NCBI RefSeq assembly: GCF_029278605.1
Contig: NZ_CP119573.1
Span: forward strand, 1,922,001 to 1,986,000
Length of the DNA: 64,000 bases
DNA from: Cupriavidus sp. WKF15
GTDB taxonomy: Bacteria; Pseudomonadota; Gammaproteobacteria; Burkholderiales; Burkholderiaceae
Direction: 5' to 3'
Below, piece by piece: positions 1-8,508 of the stretch. Below the pieces are notes generated by a model, which saw only the letters and a list, made by a program, of their open reading frames with translations, made no database searches and was not told the origin of the DNA. Each line of letters starts with the position of its first letter. Within the stretch, counting starts at the first letter, position 1. The translations under genes and the position numbers were made by a program.

Positions 1-197
1 CAGGGTGGCAGGAGTGGAACAGCCAGGCCGGGCATCGGGCAGCGGTCGCATAGATAGGCTCGTTGTTGTCGGGAGACCCGGATCCGCGCCGCGCGTCCGG
101 GGTCGGGTGGTGACGCGCATAGTCCCTTTTTCATCACACCTCAGTTAGTTGTAGTACACGGTGGAGCACCTTGCACCCCAAGAAAAACGAACAGTCG

Positions 198-206
198 TGC
201 TAACAT
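198..206 (+). promoter_or_regulatory. candidate extended -10 promoter for ribB leader
   Basis: TGCTAACAT fits an extended -10 (TGn plus TAACAT) about 60 bases before the FMN aptamer. No convincing -35 box is present at the expected spacing, so the call is weak. Apart from this, bases 1-265 hold nothing I can recognise as a gene. Confidence 0.3.
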
Positions 207-265
207 CCGCCGGCCGGCACGTTTCGCGCCTTGCCTCCAAGGTTTGGCGCGGCATGCCGGCACCG

Positions 266-428
266 TTACGTCTTCAGGGCGGGGTGCAAGTCCCCACCGG
301 CGGTATGGCGCAGCGTACGTCCAGTGCGATGCGGCGAGCCCGCGAGCGCCTGCACATGCCGTGCAGGGTCAGCAGACCTGGTGCGAAGCCAGGGCCGACG
401 GTCATAGTCCGGATGAAAGAAGATGGGC
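266..428 (+). promoter_or_regulatory. FMN riboswitch (RFN element)
   Basis: The leader of ribB carries the conserved RFN blocks: the 5' block with GGGCGGGGTGCAAGTCCCCACC and CCGGCGGTA near 278-304, then the 3' block with GACCTGGTGCGAAGCCAGG, CCGACGGTCATAGTCCGGATG and the closing GAAAGAAGA near 375-424. These match the family closely. A variable hairpin lies between them. FMN binding is known to lower expression of riboflavin genes; the gene directly downstream is ribB, which fits. I see no T-tract after the aptamer, so control is more likely of translation than of termination. Confidence 0.93.
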
Positions 429-569
429 GGGAGCCTGCCTGGCTGCCTCGCGCGCAGGGCATGGATGGTCACGCTTGCCGCGGCAGGACGCATTTGTCCG
501 CGCACGCACGCGTACCGTCATGTCAGGCGCCCGCCGTGCTTGCCTGCGCGCTGCCGTTGATCCTCCCCT

Positions 570-604
570 GAAACGCCCACTGATCAGCTAGCAAGGAGCG
601 TTTC
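570..604 (+). promoter_or_regulatory. Shine-Dalgarno sequestering hairpin of ribB
   Basis: GAAACGC (570-576) is the exact complement of GCGTTTC (598-604), and the AAGGAG ribosome-binding site of ribB (593-598) sits at the base of this hairpin. A TCCTCCCC run at 561-568 could also pair with the AGGAG. This is a plausible expression platform for the upstream FMN riboswitch acting on translation. The base pairing is seen; the regulatory role is inferred. Confidence 0.55.
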
Positions 605-1276
605 ATGCCAACCTTTTCCAACGAATCCGATTCCATCACGCTCGTAGCCGATGCCGACGAGCGCCCATTGGCCTTGCGCATTGCGCAGGCGCTGGACGCC
701 ATGCGCGAAGGGCGCCCCGTTGTGCTGCTCGACGACGACGACCGCGAGAACGAGGCCGATCTCATCCTGGCCGCCGAATGCCTCACGCCGTCGAACATGG
801 CAATGATGATCCGCGAATGCAGCGGCATCGTTTGCCTCTGCCTGACGGCTGCCAAGGTGCGCGAGCTTGGCTTGCGCCCCATGGTGGAGAACAATCGCAG
901 CCAATACGGAACGGCGTTCACCGTATCGATCGAGGCGCGCGAGGGCGTGACCACCGGCGTGAGCGCGGCGGATCGCATCACCACGATTCGCGCGGCGATC
1001 GCCAAGGATGCCGGGCTCGATGCCGTGGTCAGCCCGGGCCACGTGTTTCCGCTGGTAGCGGTGGACGGCGGCGTACTGGTGCGTCGCGGACATACCGAAG
1101 GCTCCGTCGAACTGGCCCGGATGGCCGGCCTGTCGCCGGCCGCAGTGCTGTGCGAGCTGATGAATCCCGACGGCACGATGGCGCGCCGTCCCGAGGCGCT
1201 GGCATTTGCCGAAATGTACCGGCTGCCGGTGCTGACCATTGCCGATCTGGTCGCCTGGCGAGAATTGCACGGCTGA
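605..1276 (+). CDS. ribB: 3,4-dihydroxy-2-butanone-4-phosphate synthase
   Basis: This 223-residue protein converts ribulose 5-phosphate to 3,4-dihydroxy-2-butanone 4-phosphate plus formate, the C4 branch of riboflavin synthesis in the cytosol. The family signature [11 protein letters not shown] is at about residues 42-52, ECSGIVC at about 71-77, and the THGF-equivalent and substrate loop TTGVSAADR at about 116-124. There is no GTP cyclohydrolase II extension, so it is the single-function form. The start is fixed by AAGGAG six bases upstream. An FMN riboswitch precedes it, so FMN feedback is expected. It appears monocistronic. Confidence 0.96.
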   Translation: MPTFSNESDSITLVADADERPLALRIAQALDAMREGRPVVLLDDDDRENEADLILAAECLTPSNMAMMIRECSGIVCLCLTAAKVRELGLRPMVENNRSQYGTAFTVSIEAREGVTTGVSAADRITTIRAAIAKDAGLDAVVSPGHVFPLVAVDGGVLVRRGHTEGSVELARMAGLSPAAVLCELMNPDGTMARRPEALAFAEMYRLPVLTIADLVAWRELHG

Positions 1277-1369
1277 CATACGGTGGAGCTTGCGCTGCGC
1301 GGGTCGGCAAGCGCGGCGGCATGTGCGACAATGCGGATCGTTTTTTCCCGTCATTTCGAGGGCGATGCA

Positions 1370-1924
1370 ATGTTTTTCCGCAGGTTTCGAAGCGCCGCCG
1401 TGCTGTTCGGCTGCGCCGTGAGCGCGGCGGCCTACGCGCAATCCAGCACTGGGTACGATAGCCGCCCAGCCGCTGCCGCAGGTCTGTACCAATGCCAGCA
1501 GCCGTCCGGAGGCACTGTTTTCCGGTCTGCGCCGGGACAGGGCTGTGTCGTCGTTGCCGCACCGGAGTCCAGCGCGCCGGACCCGCAGCGCTGGCTTCCG
1601 CTGATGGGCGCCAACGGCGTGATCTCGTACTTCGATCAGCTTGCGGTCAAGCGGGCAGGGCCGGAGGTTGGCGTGGTGGTCATGCGCAACGCGCCCGCCG
1701 GGGTGATTCGTACAACGAGCGGCGAACCGATCCGGTCATCACTGAAGCGCATGGTGCTCGACTGCGCCTCGTCGATGGTGGCCGTGGTGGAACAGACGCT
1801 ATACAGCAAACGCTTCGCGCGCGGCGAGGCGCTCTACACGATCCGCTCGCCGCAATCTTCGCGCTTCCAGCCGGCGGCTTCCGGGTCAGTGGCCTCGGAA
1901 CTGATGCGCCGGCTGTGCCGCTAA
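1370..1924 (+). CDS. exported protein with surface-adhesin E-like domain
   Basis: A 184-residue protein with a clear Sec signal peptide (positively charged start, hydrophobic core, cleavage near AYA-QS at residue 22-23). The mature part has LYQC near the start, then a W...Y-D...V-V pattern, DC at about residue 124 and a final C-R, which together resemble the Adhesin_E domain of small outer-membrane or periplasmic proteins. The start at 1370 is chosen because it gives a proper signal peptide and follows GAGGG; an in-frame start at 1283 would bury the signal. It ends 9 bases from the convergent neighbour. Function is not known. Confidence 0.6.
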   Translation: MFFRRFRSAAVLFGCAVSAAAYAQSSTGYDSRPAAAAGLYQCQQPSGGTVFRSAPGQGCVVVAAPESSAPDPQRWLPLMGANGVISYFDQLAVKRAGPEVGVVVMRNAPAGVIRTTSGEPIRSSLKRMVLDCASSMVAVVEQTLYSKRFARGEALYTIRSPQSSRFQPAASGSVASELMRRLCR

Positions 1925-1933
1925 GGTCAGCCT

Positions 1934-2344
1934 CTATTCAGCGACCTGACGTGACTTCCACTGACCGTCCTTCTGCTTGCAGAACCAGCCGCTCCAGTGC
2001 TCTTCAGCGGTGCCGCGCTTGAGGTCGGTCTTGAGACGCCGGCACGACTGGCCCCGGTCGGTCTTGCTCGTGACCGGCGTCAGCGTGCCTTCCACGGGCA
2101 AACGCTTGCCGGTGGCCGGAAACTGCCACGAAATCGACTGACCGTCCGCAGTGTCGTTCAAGGCCTTGCCGATCGACTTGGAGAGCGACGCCGCCTCATC
2201 CTTGCTCAGCTTGCCGATGATGGTGCCGGACAGGTAGTTGTCGAAGTACGCCTGCGCGGGAGCCGCGACGGCGAGCATCAGCGTGGCACCGAGTGCGCTG
2301 GCGAGGGCAACGGAGGGGAGGCGTCGGGTTTGCCGAGACAGCAT
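1934..2344 (-). CDS. exported surface-antigen family protein (17 kDa antigen-like)
   Basis: A 136-residue exported protein. Residues 1-33 form a signal peptide ending APAQA-YF. The remainder has the pattern of COG4520-type surface antigens: a helix-forming ALNDTADGQSISW, then W-x-FPATGK, PV-x-G-x-LTP, a CRRL block and WFCKQKDGQW near the C-terminus, with two cysteines that could form a disulfide. The start is set by AAGGAAC seven bases upstream; a longer in-frame version from 2422 lacks a signal at its N-terminus. Likely periplasmic or outer-membrane associated. The role is unknown. Confidence 0.6.
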   Translation of the reverse strand: MLSRQTRRLPSVALASALGATLMLAVAAPAQAYFDNYLSGTIIGKLSKDEAASLSKSIGKALNDTADGQSISWQFPATGKRLPVEGTLTPVTSKTDRGQSCRRLKTDLKRGTAEEHWSGWFCKQKDGQWKSRQVAE

Positions 2345-2466
2345 GGTGGTTCCTTTTTTTTGTGCGTTGGCGCGGCTTGCCGTCGCGCGGGCCAGTGCAT
2401 TGTAAGCCCAATGTTCGTGCAAATGACCCTGGCGGCGCCTCTCGCGCCGCTTGCGCGGTGGCGTGG

Positions 2467-2495
2467 TTGACAGCCGATTTTCGCTGGCCTAGCGT
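2467..2495 (+). promoter_or_regulatory. sigma-70 promoter for the repeat protein gene
   Basis: TTGACA (2467-2472), a 17-base spacer and TAGCGT (2490-2495), with the start codon 88 bases downstream. The -35 is perfect, the -10 weaker. Confidence 0.5.
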
Positions 2496-2582
2496 TGATT
2501 GTTGCCACTGATGCTTGCCGCGACGCCATCCGCATCGACAGGCAGCGGGCACAACGCGAAATCACCGCGAGAGGAGTCCCCC

Positions 2583-2957
2583 ATGAAGCTGCGCCACCTC
2601 ACCCTCGGCCTGGCGCTCGCCGCTGCGTTCGGCGTCGTACATGCCCAGTCCCCGGCCGCCAAGAGCGGAAAGTTCGACCCATACACGGACGGCGCCAAGG
2701 CTGGCAAGTATGACCCATACACCGACGGCGCCAAGACCGGAAAATTCGACGTCTATACCGAAGGCGCCAAGTCCGACAATGTGACGTCGCTGGCCCCCGG
2801 TGCGCGTACTGACCAACTCGAGCCGGTCCAGGGCGCACAGCGGGTCGGCAAGTCCGACCCGTACACGGACGGTGCGAAGGCCGGCAAGTTCGATACCTAT
2901 ACCGACGGCGCCAAGAGCGGCAAATTCGACACCTACACGGACGGGGCGAAACAGTAG
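2583..2957 (+). CDS. exported 12-residue repeat protein
   Basis: A 124-residue protein. Residues 1-22 are a signal peptide ending VVHA-QS. From residue 29 to the end the protein is exactly eight 12-residue units. Six follow GK-F/Y/S-D-x-YT-D/E-GAK-x closely; units 4 and 5 have diverged (for example DNVTSLAPGART). Aspartate, tyrosine and lysine recur at fixed places, which could suit metal binding or a repetitive solenoid, but no named family is recognised. The start follows GAGAGGAG at good spacing. It is flanked by its own promoter and a terminator-like hairpin at 3153, so it is probably a single-gene unit. Confidence 0.75.
   Translation: MKLRHLTLGLALAAAFGVVHAQSPAAKSGKFDPYTDGAKAGKYDPYTDGAKTGKFDVYTEGAKSDNVTSLAPGARTDQLEPVQGAQRVGKSDPYTDGAKAGKFDTYTDGAKSGKFDTYTDGAKQ
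2667..2954 (+). repeat. eight tandem 36-bp coding repeats
   Basis: The body of the exported repeat protein is 288 bp, exactly 8 x 36 bp, in frame. Units 1-3 and 6-8 are well conserved, units 4-5 are degenerate, which suggests duplication followed by divergence. Confidence 0.85.
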
Positions 2958-3152
2958 CGTTTTGGTAGCGGGCCGGACCCCGTCGCCGCGCCGCAGCTGG
3001 TGGTGCCGGCGCAGTGTGACGCAGAAGTCCGTAGCGCAGGCGCGATGCGCCTTTGCCGCGGCTGGGGTTTCATTTTGTTGCAAACCTTGCGTGATCGAAA
3101 CGTGACTTCTTCGTCTCGAATTGTTAAGGTTCATTGCATTTCGCACCCAAAG

Positions 3153-3182
3153 CGAGACCGGGCCGGCTGGCTCGTTTTTTTT
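3153..3182 (+). terminator. candidate rho-independent terminator before opgG
   Basis: CGAG (3153-3156) and CTCG (3171-3174) plus inner CC/GG pairs form an imperfect stem followed by eight T's (3175-3182). It may end the transcript of the repeat protein. The rest of 2958-3406 shows no gene; a run-through reading frame from a TTG at 3134 crosses this site and is not believed to be coding. Confidence 0.5.
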
Positions 3183-3406
3183 CGCGCCCGGGCAGCCTTG
3201 ACCGTCGTGTCGGGTCTGTCTCTTGCTTGCTTGGTGGGTCATTGAGCCGCCCCCCAGCTCGTCCGCCATTCCGGCCGCAAGAGCCGGTTGCACCGTCCAC
3301 GCTTCCAATCTGGGCATTCATGTCACCAAACGCCACGCTACGCCTGTCCGAAATCTTGCCTGCACATCCTTCCGATTGCGCCCGCCGCCGCGGGGCATCG
3401 GCCAGC

Positions 3407-4921
3407 ATGCGAGTACGGATGGCCCGGTGGCTGGGTGGCAGCGCGCTCGCCATGCTTGCCGCGGCGGCGCATGCCTTCGATTTCGATACGGTCGCGGCGC
3501 GGGCGCGCCAGCTGGCCGCCTCGCCCTACAAGGCACCGGCGCAGGACCTGCCGCGTGAACTGCGCGAACTGTCATACGAGCAGTACCGCGAGATCGCGTA
3601 CAAGCCCGAGCGCTTTGCCTGGCGCAATGCGCGCCTGCCGTTCGAGCTGTCGTTCTTTCATGAGGGCATGGTCTTCGACCAGCCCGTGCGCATCCACGAG
3701 GTGGTCAGCGGCAGCGTGCGCGAGTTCCGGTTCGATCCGGCCGCGTTCAACTACGGCCCGCACAAGGTCGATGCGGCGAGCCTCAAGGGCCTGGGCTTCG
3801 CCGGGTTCCGCGTGCTGTATCCGCTCAACCAGGGCAAGCGCAAGGATGAGCTGGCTTCGTTCCTCGGCGCGAGTTACTTCCGCGCGCTGGGCAAGGACCA
3901 ATGGTACGGGCTGTCCGCACGCGGACTGGCCGTGGACACTGGGCTCAATTCGGGCGAGGAGTTCCCCCGTTTCGTCGAATACTGGATCGAGCGGCCCTCG
4001 GCATCGGACAAGCAGCTGACGATCTATGCGCTAATGGATTCGCGTCGCGTGAGCGGTGCCTATCGCTTCGTCATCAAGCCCGGCGACGAGACGTCGATGG
4101 AGGTCAAGTCCCGCTTGTTCCTGCGCGAGAACGTGACCAAGCTCGGCCTGGCGCCGCTGACCAGCATGTACCTGTTCGGCGAGAACCAGCCTTCGGCGCA
4201 GTCCGACTTCCGCCCGGAAGTGCACGATTCCGACGGGCTTTCGATTCACCTCGGTACCGGGGAATGGGTCTGGCGGCCATTGGTCAATCCGAAGCGCCTC
4301 CTGGTGACGTCGTTTGCCGCTACCAATCCTCAGGGCTTCGGGCTCATGCAGCGCGACCGCAGCTTCGCCAGCTACCAGGAAATTGGCGCATGGTATGAGC
4401 GACGGCCGAGTGGCTGGGTGGAGCCGCGCGGGAACTGGGGCTCGGGCCGGGTGGAACTGGTCCAGATTCCGACGCCCGACGAGACCAACGACAACGTCGT
4501 GGCGTACTGGGTGCCCGACAACCCGCCCAAGCCCAGGCAGCCGTTCGACTACGAATACCGCCTGATGTGGCAGAAAGACGGCGAGCAGATGCCGCCGCTG
4601 TCGTGGGTCACGCAGACGCGCCTGGGGCAGGGCCTCACGCGCAAGCAGGACGACACCAGCTTTTCGCTGTTGGTGGATTTCGAAGGCCCGGCCTTCCGCA
4701 AGCTGCCGGCCGATGTGCGCATCGACCCGGTGGTGTCGGCCGACGCCAATGCCGAACTGATCAAGACGTCAGTGCAGCGCAACGACGCCACTGGCGGCTG
4801 GCGCATGACCATGGTGATGCGCCGCAAGGATGTCAACAAGCCGGTTGAGTTGCGCGGCTATCTTCGCAACGGCAATACAACCTTATCCGAGACGTGGAGC
4901 TACATCTTACCCCCAGGCTAA
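3407..4921 (+). CDS. opgG: periplasmic glucan biosynthesis protein OpgG (MdoG)
   Basis: OpgG is a periplasmic protein needed to build the beta-1,6 branches of osmoregulated periplasmic glucans. The 504-residue product has a signal peptide (RMARWLGGSALAMLAAAAHA) and then the family's typical order: YEQYREIAYKPER, FELSFFHEGMVFD, GFAGFRVLYPLN, the GASYFRALG..YGLSARGLA block, FGENQPS..FRPEVHDSDGL, and a C-terminal immunoglobulin-like segment. The start at 3407 is chosen because it places the signal peptide at the N-terminus; an ATG at 3320 in frame gives 29 extra residues and cannot be excluded, as neither has a strong ribosome site. The gene overlaps opgH by 28 bases, so the two are translated as one operon. 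Confidence 0.93.
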   Translation: MRVRMARWLGGSALAMLAAAAHAFDFDTVAARARQLAASPYKAPAQDLPRELRELSYEQYREIAYKPERFAWRNARLPFELSFFHEGMVFDQPVRIHEVVSGSVREFRFDPAAFNYGPHKVDAASLKGLGFAGFRVLYPLNQGKRKDELASFLGASYFRALGKDQWYGLSARGLAVDTGLNSGEEFPRFVEYWIERPSASDKQLTIYALMDSRRVSGAYRFVIKPGDETSMEVKSRLFLRENVTKLGLAPLTSMYLFGENQPSAQSDFRPEVHDSDGLSIHLGTGEWVWRPLVNPKRLLVTSFAATNPQGFGLMQRDRSFASYQEIGAWYERRPSGWVEPRGNWGSGRVELVQIPTPDETNDNVVAYWVPDNPPKPRQPFDYEYRLMWQKDGEQMPPLSWVTQTRLGQGLTRKQDDTSFSLLVDFEGPAFRKLPADVRIDPVVSADANAELIKTSVQRNDATGGWRMTMVMRRKDVNKPVELRGYLRNGNTTLSETWSYILPPG

Positions 4922-7479
4922 AGCAGCGACCGGCCCAGGCGGCGGCATGCGAGCGCTATCTCGACCGCCTGCCCGTATCCCCTGAAATGCGCACGGAACT
5001 GCTGGCCGATCCGCCTGCGCCCGGTACTGCCGACATCGCCATCGATCCGCGCGATGCCCAGGCTGCGATCGAACACCTGCAGTCCAGGCTGTCGGCGCGC
5101 GAAGCAGCCAAGGGTGAACCTCCTGCGCCAGGCGGACCGACCTACGCCTCGGTCGCGCGGCGTTTCTCGCTGGCCTACGGCAATCCGCAAGCCGCCGGCG
5201 AACCCTTGCTCAAGCGCAGGCCCGATGGCACCGTCCACGTGGACACCGGCCCCGAGCCCGAGCGCAGTTCCATGGTGCCGCGCCAGTGGCCACCGCATAT
5301 CGTCACCGGCTGGCTGCGCAATACGTGGCGCCGCATGCTGGGGCGCCCCCCGGTCCCGGAAACCTGGGACACCTTGCACGATGGTCCCGATGCCGAAGGC
5401 AAGTGGCACCCCGCTGGCTCGCACCGGCGCTGGTTCCTGCTGGGGCTGGTGGTCGCGCAGACCGCGCTGGCCACATATTTCATGACCAAGGTGCTGCCAT
5501 ACCATGGCGCCGATCCGCTCGAGATCGCAATCCTGGTCCTGTTCGCGGTGCTGTTTTCGTGGGTATCGGCCGGCTTCTGGACCGCCATGATGGGCTTCCT
5601 GGTACTGGCGAAAGGCGGCGACCGGCACCTGATCTCGCGCTCCGCGGCGCCGGATGCGCCGCTGGCGCCCGACGCGCGCACCGCGGTCATCATGCCGATC
5701 TGCAATGAGGACGTGACCCGCGTCTTCGCCGGCCTGCGCGCGACCTACGAATCGCTCGCTCGCACGGGCCAACTTGCCAACTTCGATTTCATCGTCCTGT
5801 CCGATAGCGGCAACCCGGACTTGCGCACGGCGGAGGTCGATGCATGGATGGAAGTGTGCCGCGCCGTAGGTGGCTTCGGGCGGATCTTCTACCGCTGGCG
5901 CCGTCACCGGGTCAAGCGCAAGACCGGCAACGTGGCCGACTTTTGCCGCCGCTGGGGCAGCAAGTACCGCTATATGGTGGTGCTCGATGCGGACAGCGTC
6001 ATGAGCGGCGATTGCCTTGCCACGCTGGTGCGGCTCATGGAGGCGAATCCGGGGGCGGGCATCATCCAGTCCGCGCCGCTGGCAGTGGGGCGCGAAACCC
6101 TCTACGCGCGCGTCCAGCAGTTCTCCACGCGCGTGTATGGCCCGCTGTTCACGGCGGGCCTGCATTACTGGCAACTGGGCGAGTCGCACTACTGGGGCCA
6201 CAACGCGATCATCCGCGTCAAGCCCTTCATGGAACACTGTGCGCTGGCACCGCTGCCTGGCCGCGGGCCGCTGTCGGGCGAGATCCTGTCGCACGATTTT
6301 GTCGAGGCCGCGCTGATGCGCCGCGCAGGCTGGGGCGTGTGGATTGCGTACGACCTGCCGGGCTCGTACGAAGAGCTGCCGCCGAACCTGCTGGACGAGG
6401 TCAAGCGCGATCGCCGCTGGTGCCAGGGCAACCTGATGAATTTCCGGCTGTGGCTGAAGCAGGGCTTCCATGTGGTGCACCGCGCCGTGTTCCTGACCGG
6501 GATCATGGCCTACCTGTCGGCGCCGCTGTGGTTCCTGTTCCTGCTGTTGTCGACGGCGATGCTGGCCCGCCATGCGCTGGTGCCGCCCGAGTATTTCTCG
6601 CAGCCCTACCAGTTGTTCCCGACCTGGCCCGAATGGCATCCGGAAAAGGCCCTCGCGCTGTTCTCGGCCACGGCGACGCTATTGTTCCTGCCCAAGGTGG
6701 CCAGTGTGCTGCTGCTGGTGCGGCAGGCGCGCCAGTATGGCGGCTTGCCGCGCCTGGTGCTTAGCATGCTGATCGAGGTCGTGCTGTCCGCCTTGCTGGC
6801 GCCGACCCGGATGCTGTTTCACACCAAGTTCGTGGTGGCGGCCTACAGCGGCTGGGGGATTTCCTGGAAATCGCCGCCGCGCGAAGACGCCGAGACAAGC
6901 TGGGGCGAGGCGCTGCGCCGGCATGGTTCGCACACGCTGCTGGGGCTCGCCTGGGGTGCGCTGGTGTACTGGCTGAATCCGTCCTTTGTGTTGTGGCTGC
7001 TGCCCATCGTGGGTTCGCTGGCATTGTCGATCCCGCTGTCGGTGATGTTGTCGCGGGTCTCGTTCGGCCGCGCATCGCGCGAGGCCGGGCTGTTCATGAT
7101 TCCCGAGGAAGTCATGCCGCCACGGGAAATCGTCGAAACGCAGCAGCATGTGGAGCAAGCGGCCGAGACGCCGGACTTCGTGGACGCCGTGGTCGATCCG
7201 GTGACCAACGCGCTGATGTGCGCAACCGCGTCGGCACGAGTCAACCAGCCGCAATCCGCGAAGGAGCGCCACGCGGCGCTGGTCCAGCACGCGCTGACGG
7301 GTGGCCCGCGCGCGCTGACGGCGTCGCAGCGGCATATCCTGCTGGGCGATCCGTTCGCGCTGTCAAGGCTGCATGAACTCGTCTGGGGATCGCCGCTGGC
7401 CGATGCGGGATGGAAGGATATCCGCCTGCTGGTCCGGCGCGCGCCGAACGTACTGCCGCTGCGTCCGCGCGTCGCCTGA
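4894..7479 (+). CDS. opgH: glucans biosynthesis glucosyltransferase OpgH
   Basis: Inner-membrane family 2 glycosyltransferase that makes the linear beta-1,2 glucan backbone from UDP-glucose and passes it to the periplasm. The 861-residue protein has a cytosolic N-terminal region, two membrane segments near 180-240, a catalytic domain with AVIMPICNED (about 263), DAD (about 363), the acidic SHDF motif (about 466) and the RRWCQGN motif (about 506), then several C-terminal membrane segments. The start is a GTG inside the end of opgG, 28 bases before the opgG stop; an ATG at 4987 is an alternative but would drop conserved N-terminal sequence. Partner is OpgG. Confidence 0.93.
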   Translation: MELHLTPRLKQRPAQAAACERYLDRLPVSPEMRTELLADPPAPGTADIAIDPRDAQAAIEHLQSRLSAREAAKGEPPAPGGPTYASVARRFSLAYGNPQAAGEPLLKRRPDGTVHVDTGPEPERSSMVPRQWPPHIVTGWLRNTWRRMLGRPPVPETWDTLHDGPDAEGKWHPAGSHRRWFLLGLVVAQTALATYFMTKVLPYHGADPLEIAILVLFAVLFSWVSAGFWTAMMGFLVLAKGGDRHLISRSAAPDAPLAPDARTAVIMPICNEDVTRVFAGLRATYESLARTGQLANFDFIVLSDSGNPDLRTAEVDAWMEVCRAVGGFGRIFYRWRRHRVKRKTGNVADFCRRWGSKYRYMVVLDADSVMSGDCLATLVRLMEANPGAGIIQSAPLAVGRETLYARVQQFSTRVYGPLFTAGLHYWQLGESHYWGHNAIIRVKPFMEHCALAPLPGRGPLSGEILSHDFVEAALMRRAGWGVWIAYDLPGSYEELPPNLLDEVKRDRRWCQGNLMNFRLWLKQGFHVVHRAVFLTGIMAYLSAPLWFLFLLLSTAMLARHALVPPEYFSQPYQLFPTWPEWHPEKALALFSATATLLFLPKVASVLLLVRQARQYGGLPRLVLSMLIEVVLSALLAPTRMLFHTKFVVAAYSGWGISWKSPPREDAETSWGEALRRHGSHTLLGLAWGALVYWLNPSFVLWLLPIVGSLALSIPLSVMLSRVSFGRASREAGLFMIPEEVMPPREIVETQQHVEQAAETPDFVDAVVDPVTNALMCATASARVNQPQSAKERHAALVQHALTGGPRALTASQRHILLGDPFALSRLHELVWGSPLADAGWKDIRLLVRRAPNVLPLRPRVA

Positions 7480-7529
7480 AACCGGCCAGGGCGCGGTGCC
7501 GCCGTACCCTGGCGCGATTGGCCCGCACC

Positions 7530-8117
7530 TCAGCGCAAGGCCGAGGTGCAGATCGGTGCGTTGATGTAGACGTCGCCGACGCGGCGTTCGCCGCGGTCGT
7601 TCCGTGTCATGTAGCGGAACATCATGCTGACGCCCAGCTTGGTCAGGATTTCCACGTCGCGATTGGCGCAGATATTGCGCTGCAGCGGCGCCGCGTAATT
7701 GACCTCGAAACTGGCAAGATCGAGCATGGGCCCGCGATAGTTGGTCAGCTCGAGCTGGAACAGCACGTGTTTGCCCGGTGTCGACTGACAGCGCCGCAAG
7801 CGGGTTTCCCCATCGATCTCTATCGGCAGTGCATCGTTGAGCTGGCGGCAGGCGCGCGCCAGCACGCCGTCGGGCCGATTGGTGTTGCGCAGCAGTTCGG
7901 GCACGCCCGCGGCGCCGGTATTCTGTCCGGTCGCGGCGCCCTTGAGCATGCGGGACAGTGCGTCGGCTTCATCGAGTACGGGTGCGGGCGCGGTTGCCGA
8001 GGCGGGTGGCGGGCGTAGCGGTGTCGGAGCGCTTTGCGCCGGCCATGGCCGCAGCAGTGCAGCCGCGAGAGCGGCAGAGCCTAGCGTAGCGGTGAGCGGC
8101 GTGTGTCGTATTCTCAT
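7530..8117 (-). CDS. exported hypothetical protein
   Basis: No family is recognised. The 195-residue product begins with a basic and hydrophobic stretch (residues 1-32, ending near QSA-P) that looks like a signal peptide, then a Pro/Ala-rich linker, then a folded-looking region with four cysteines (in ARACRQ, RRCQS, RNICANRD and APICTS) that could pair as two disulfides in the periplasm. The start at 8117 is chosen for the signal peptide; longer in-frame starts at 8153 and 8297 exist and the ribosome site is weak for all. It converges with opgH. Confidence 0.5.
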   Translation of the reverse strand: MRIRHTPLTATLGSAALAAALLRPWPAQSAPTPLRPPPASATAPAPVLDEADALSRMLKGAATGQNTGAAGVPELLRNTNRPDGVLARACRQLNDALPIEIDGETRLRRCQSTPGKHVLFQLELTNYRGPMLDLASFEVNYAAPLQRNICANRDVEILTKLGVSMMFRYMTRNDRGERRVGDVYINAPICTSALR

Positions 8118-8508
8118 GCAGGATAACGTTGCCGGGGCAAACCTGTCGCCCATCTCTGCGCGGCCGCCGGTCAGTCGCGTAGACAGGGCCGACAGGCTCG
8201 CATTGTACCCTCCACCCCCATTCGCGTGAAAGCGGCGCCACACGTTAACACGCGCGCAGCGCCACGGCACGATCGCTTGCGCGCCTGCGCCGCGCAAAAT
8301 TGCCAGTCAAGCCAATACTGCCAAGATTAGGATATTTGTCGAACCCGACGTTGGCGGGGCACGCAACCGTTGCACGCTCGGGAGGCAAAGGTGGCGGGCC
8401 TCGACTCTGGATGCCAGCCAGATTTGTCATGCTGTGCAACAATTCGCGGTCTGGCGGCCAGCCGTACCGCGCGCCGCCGCTGGCACGGACTTCCCGGAAC
8501 TGACACTG

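Noticed and set aside
2667..2954. possible CRISPR-like repeats
   Set aside because: The units are contiguous 36-bp coding repeats without spacers and lie in frame in an exported protein.
3134..3406. TTG-started extension of opgG
   Set aside because: It crosses a terminator-like hairpin with eight T's and would bury the signal peptide.
4918..6639. 573-codon open frame on the minus strand
   Set aside because: It lies wholly antisense to opgH; long antisense frames are common in GC-rich DNA. The product is Arg/His/Gln-rich with no motif.
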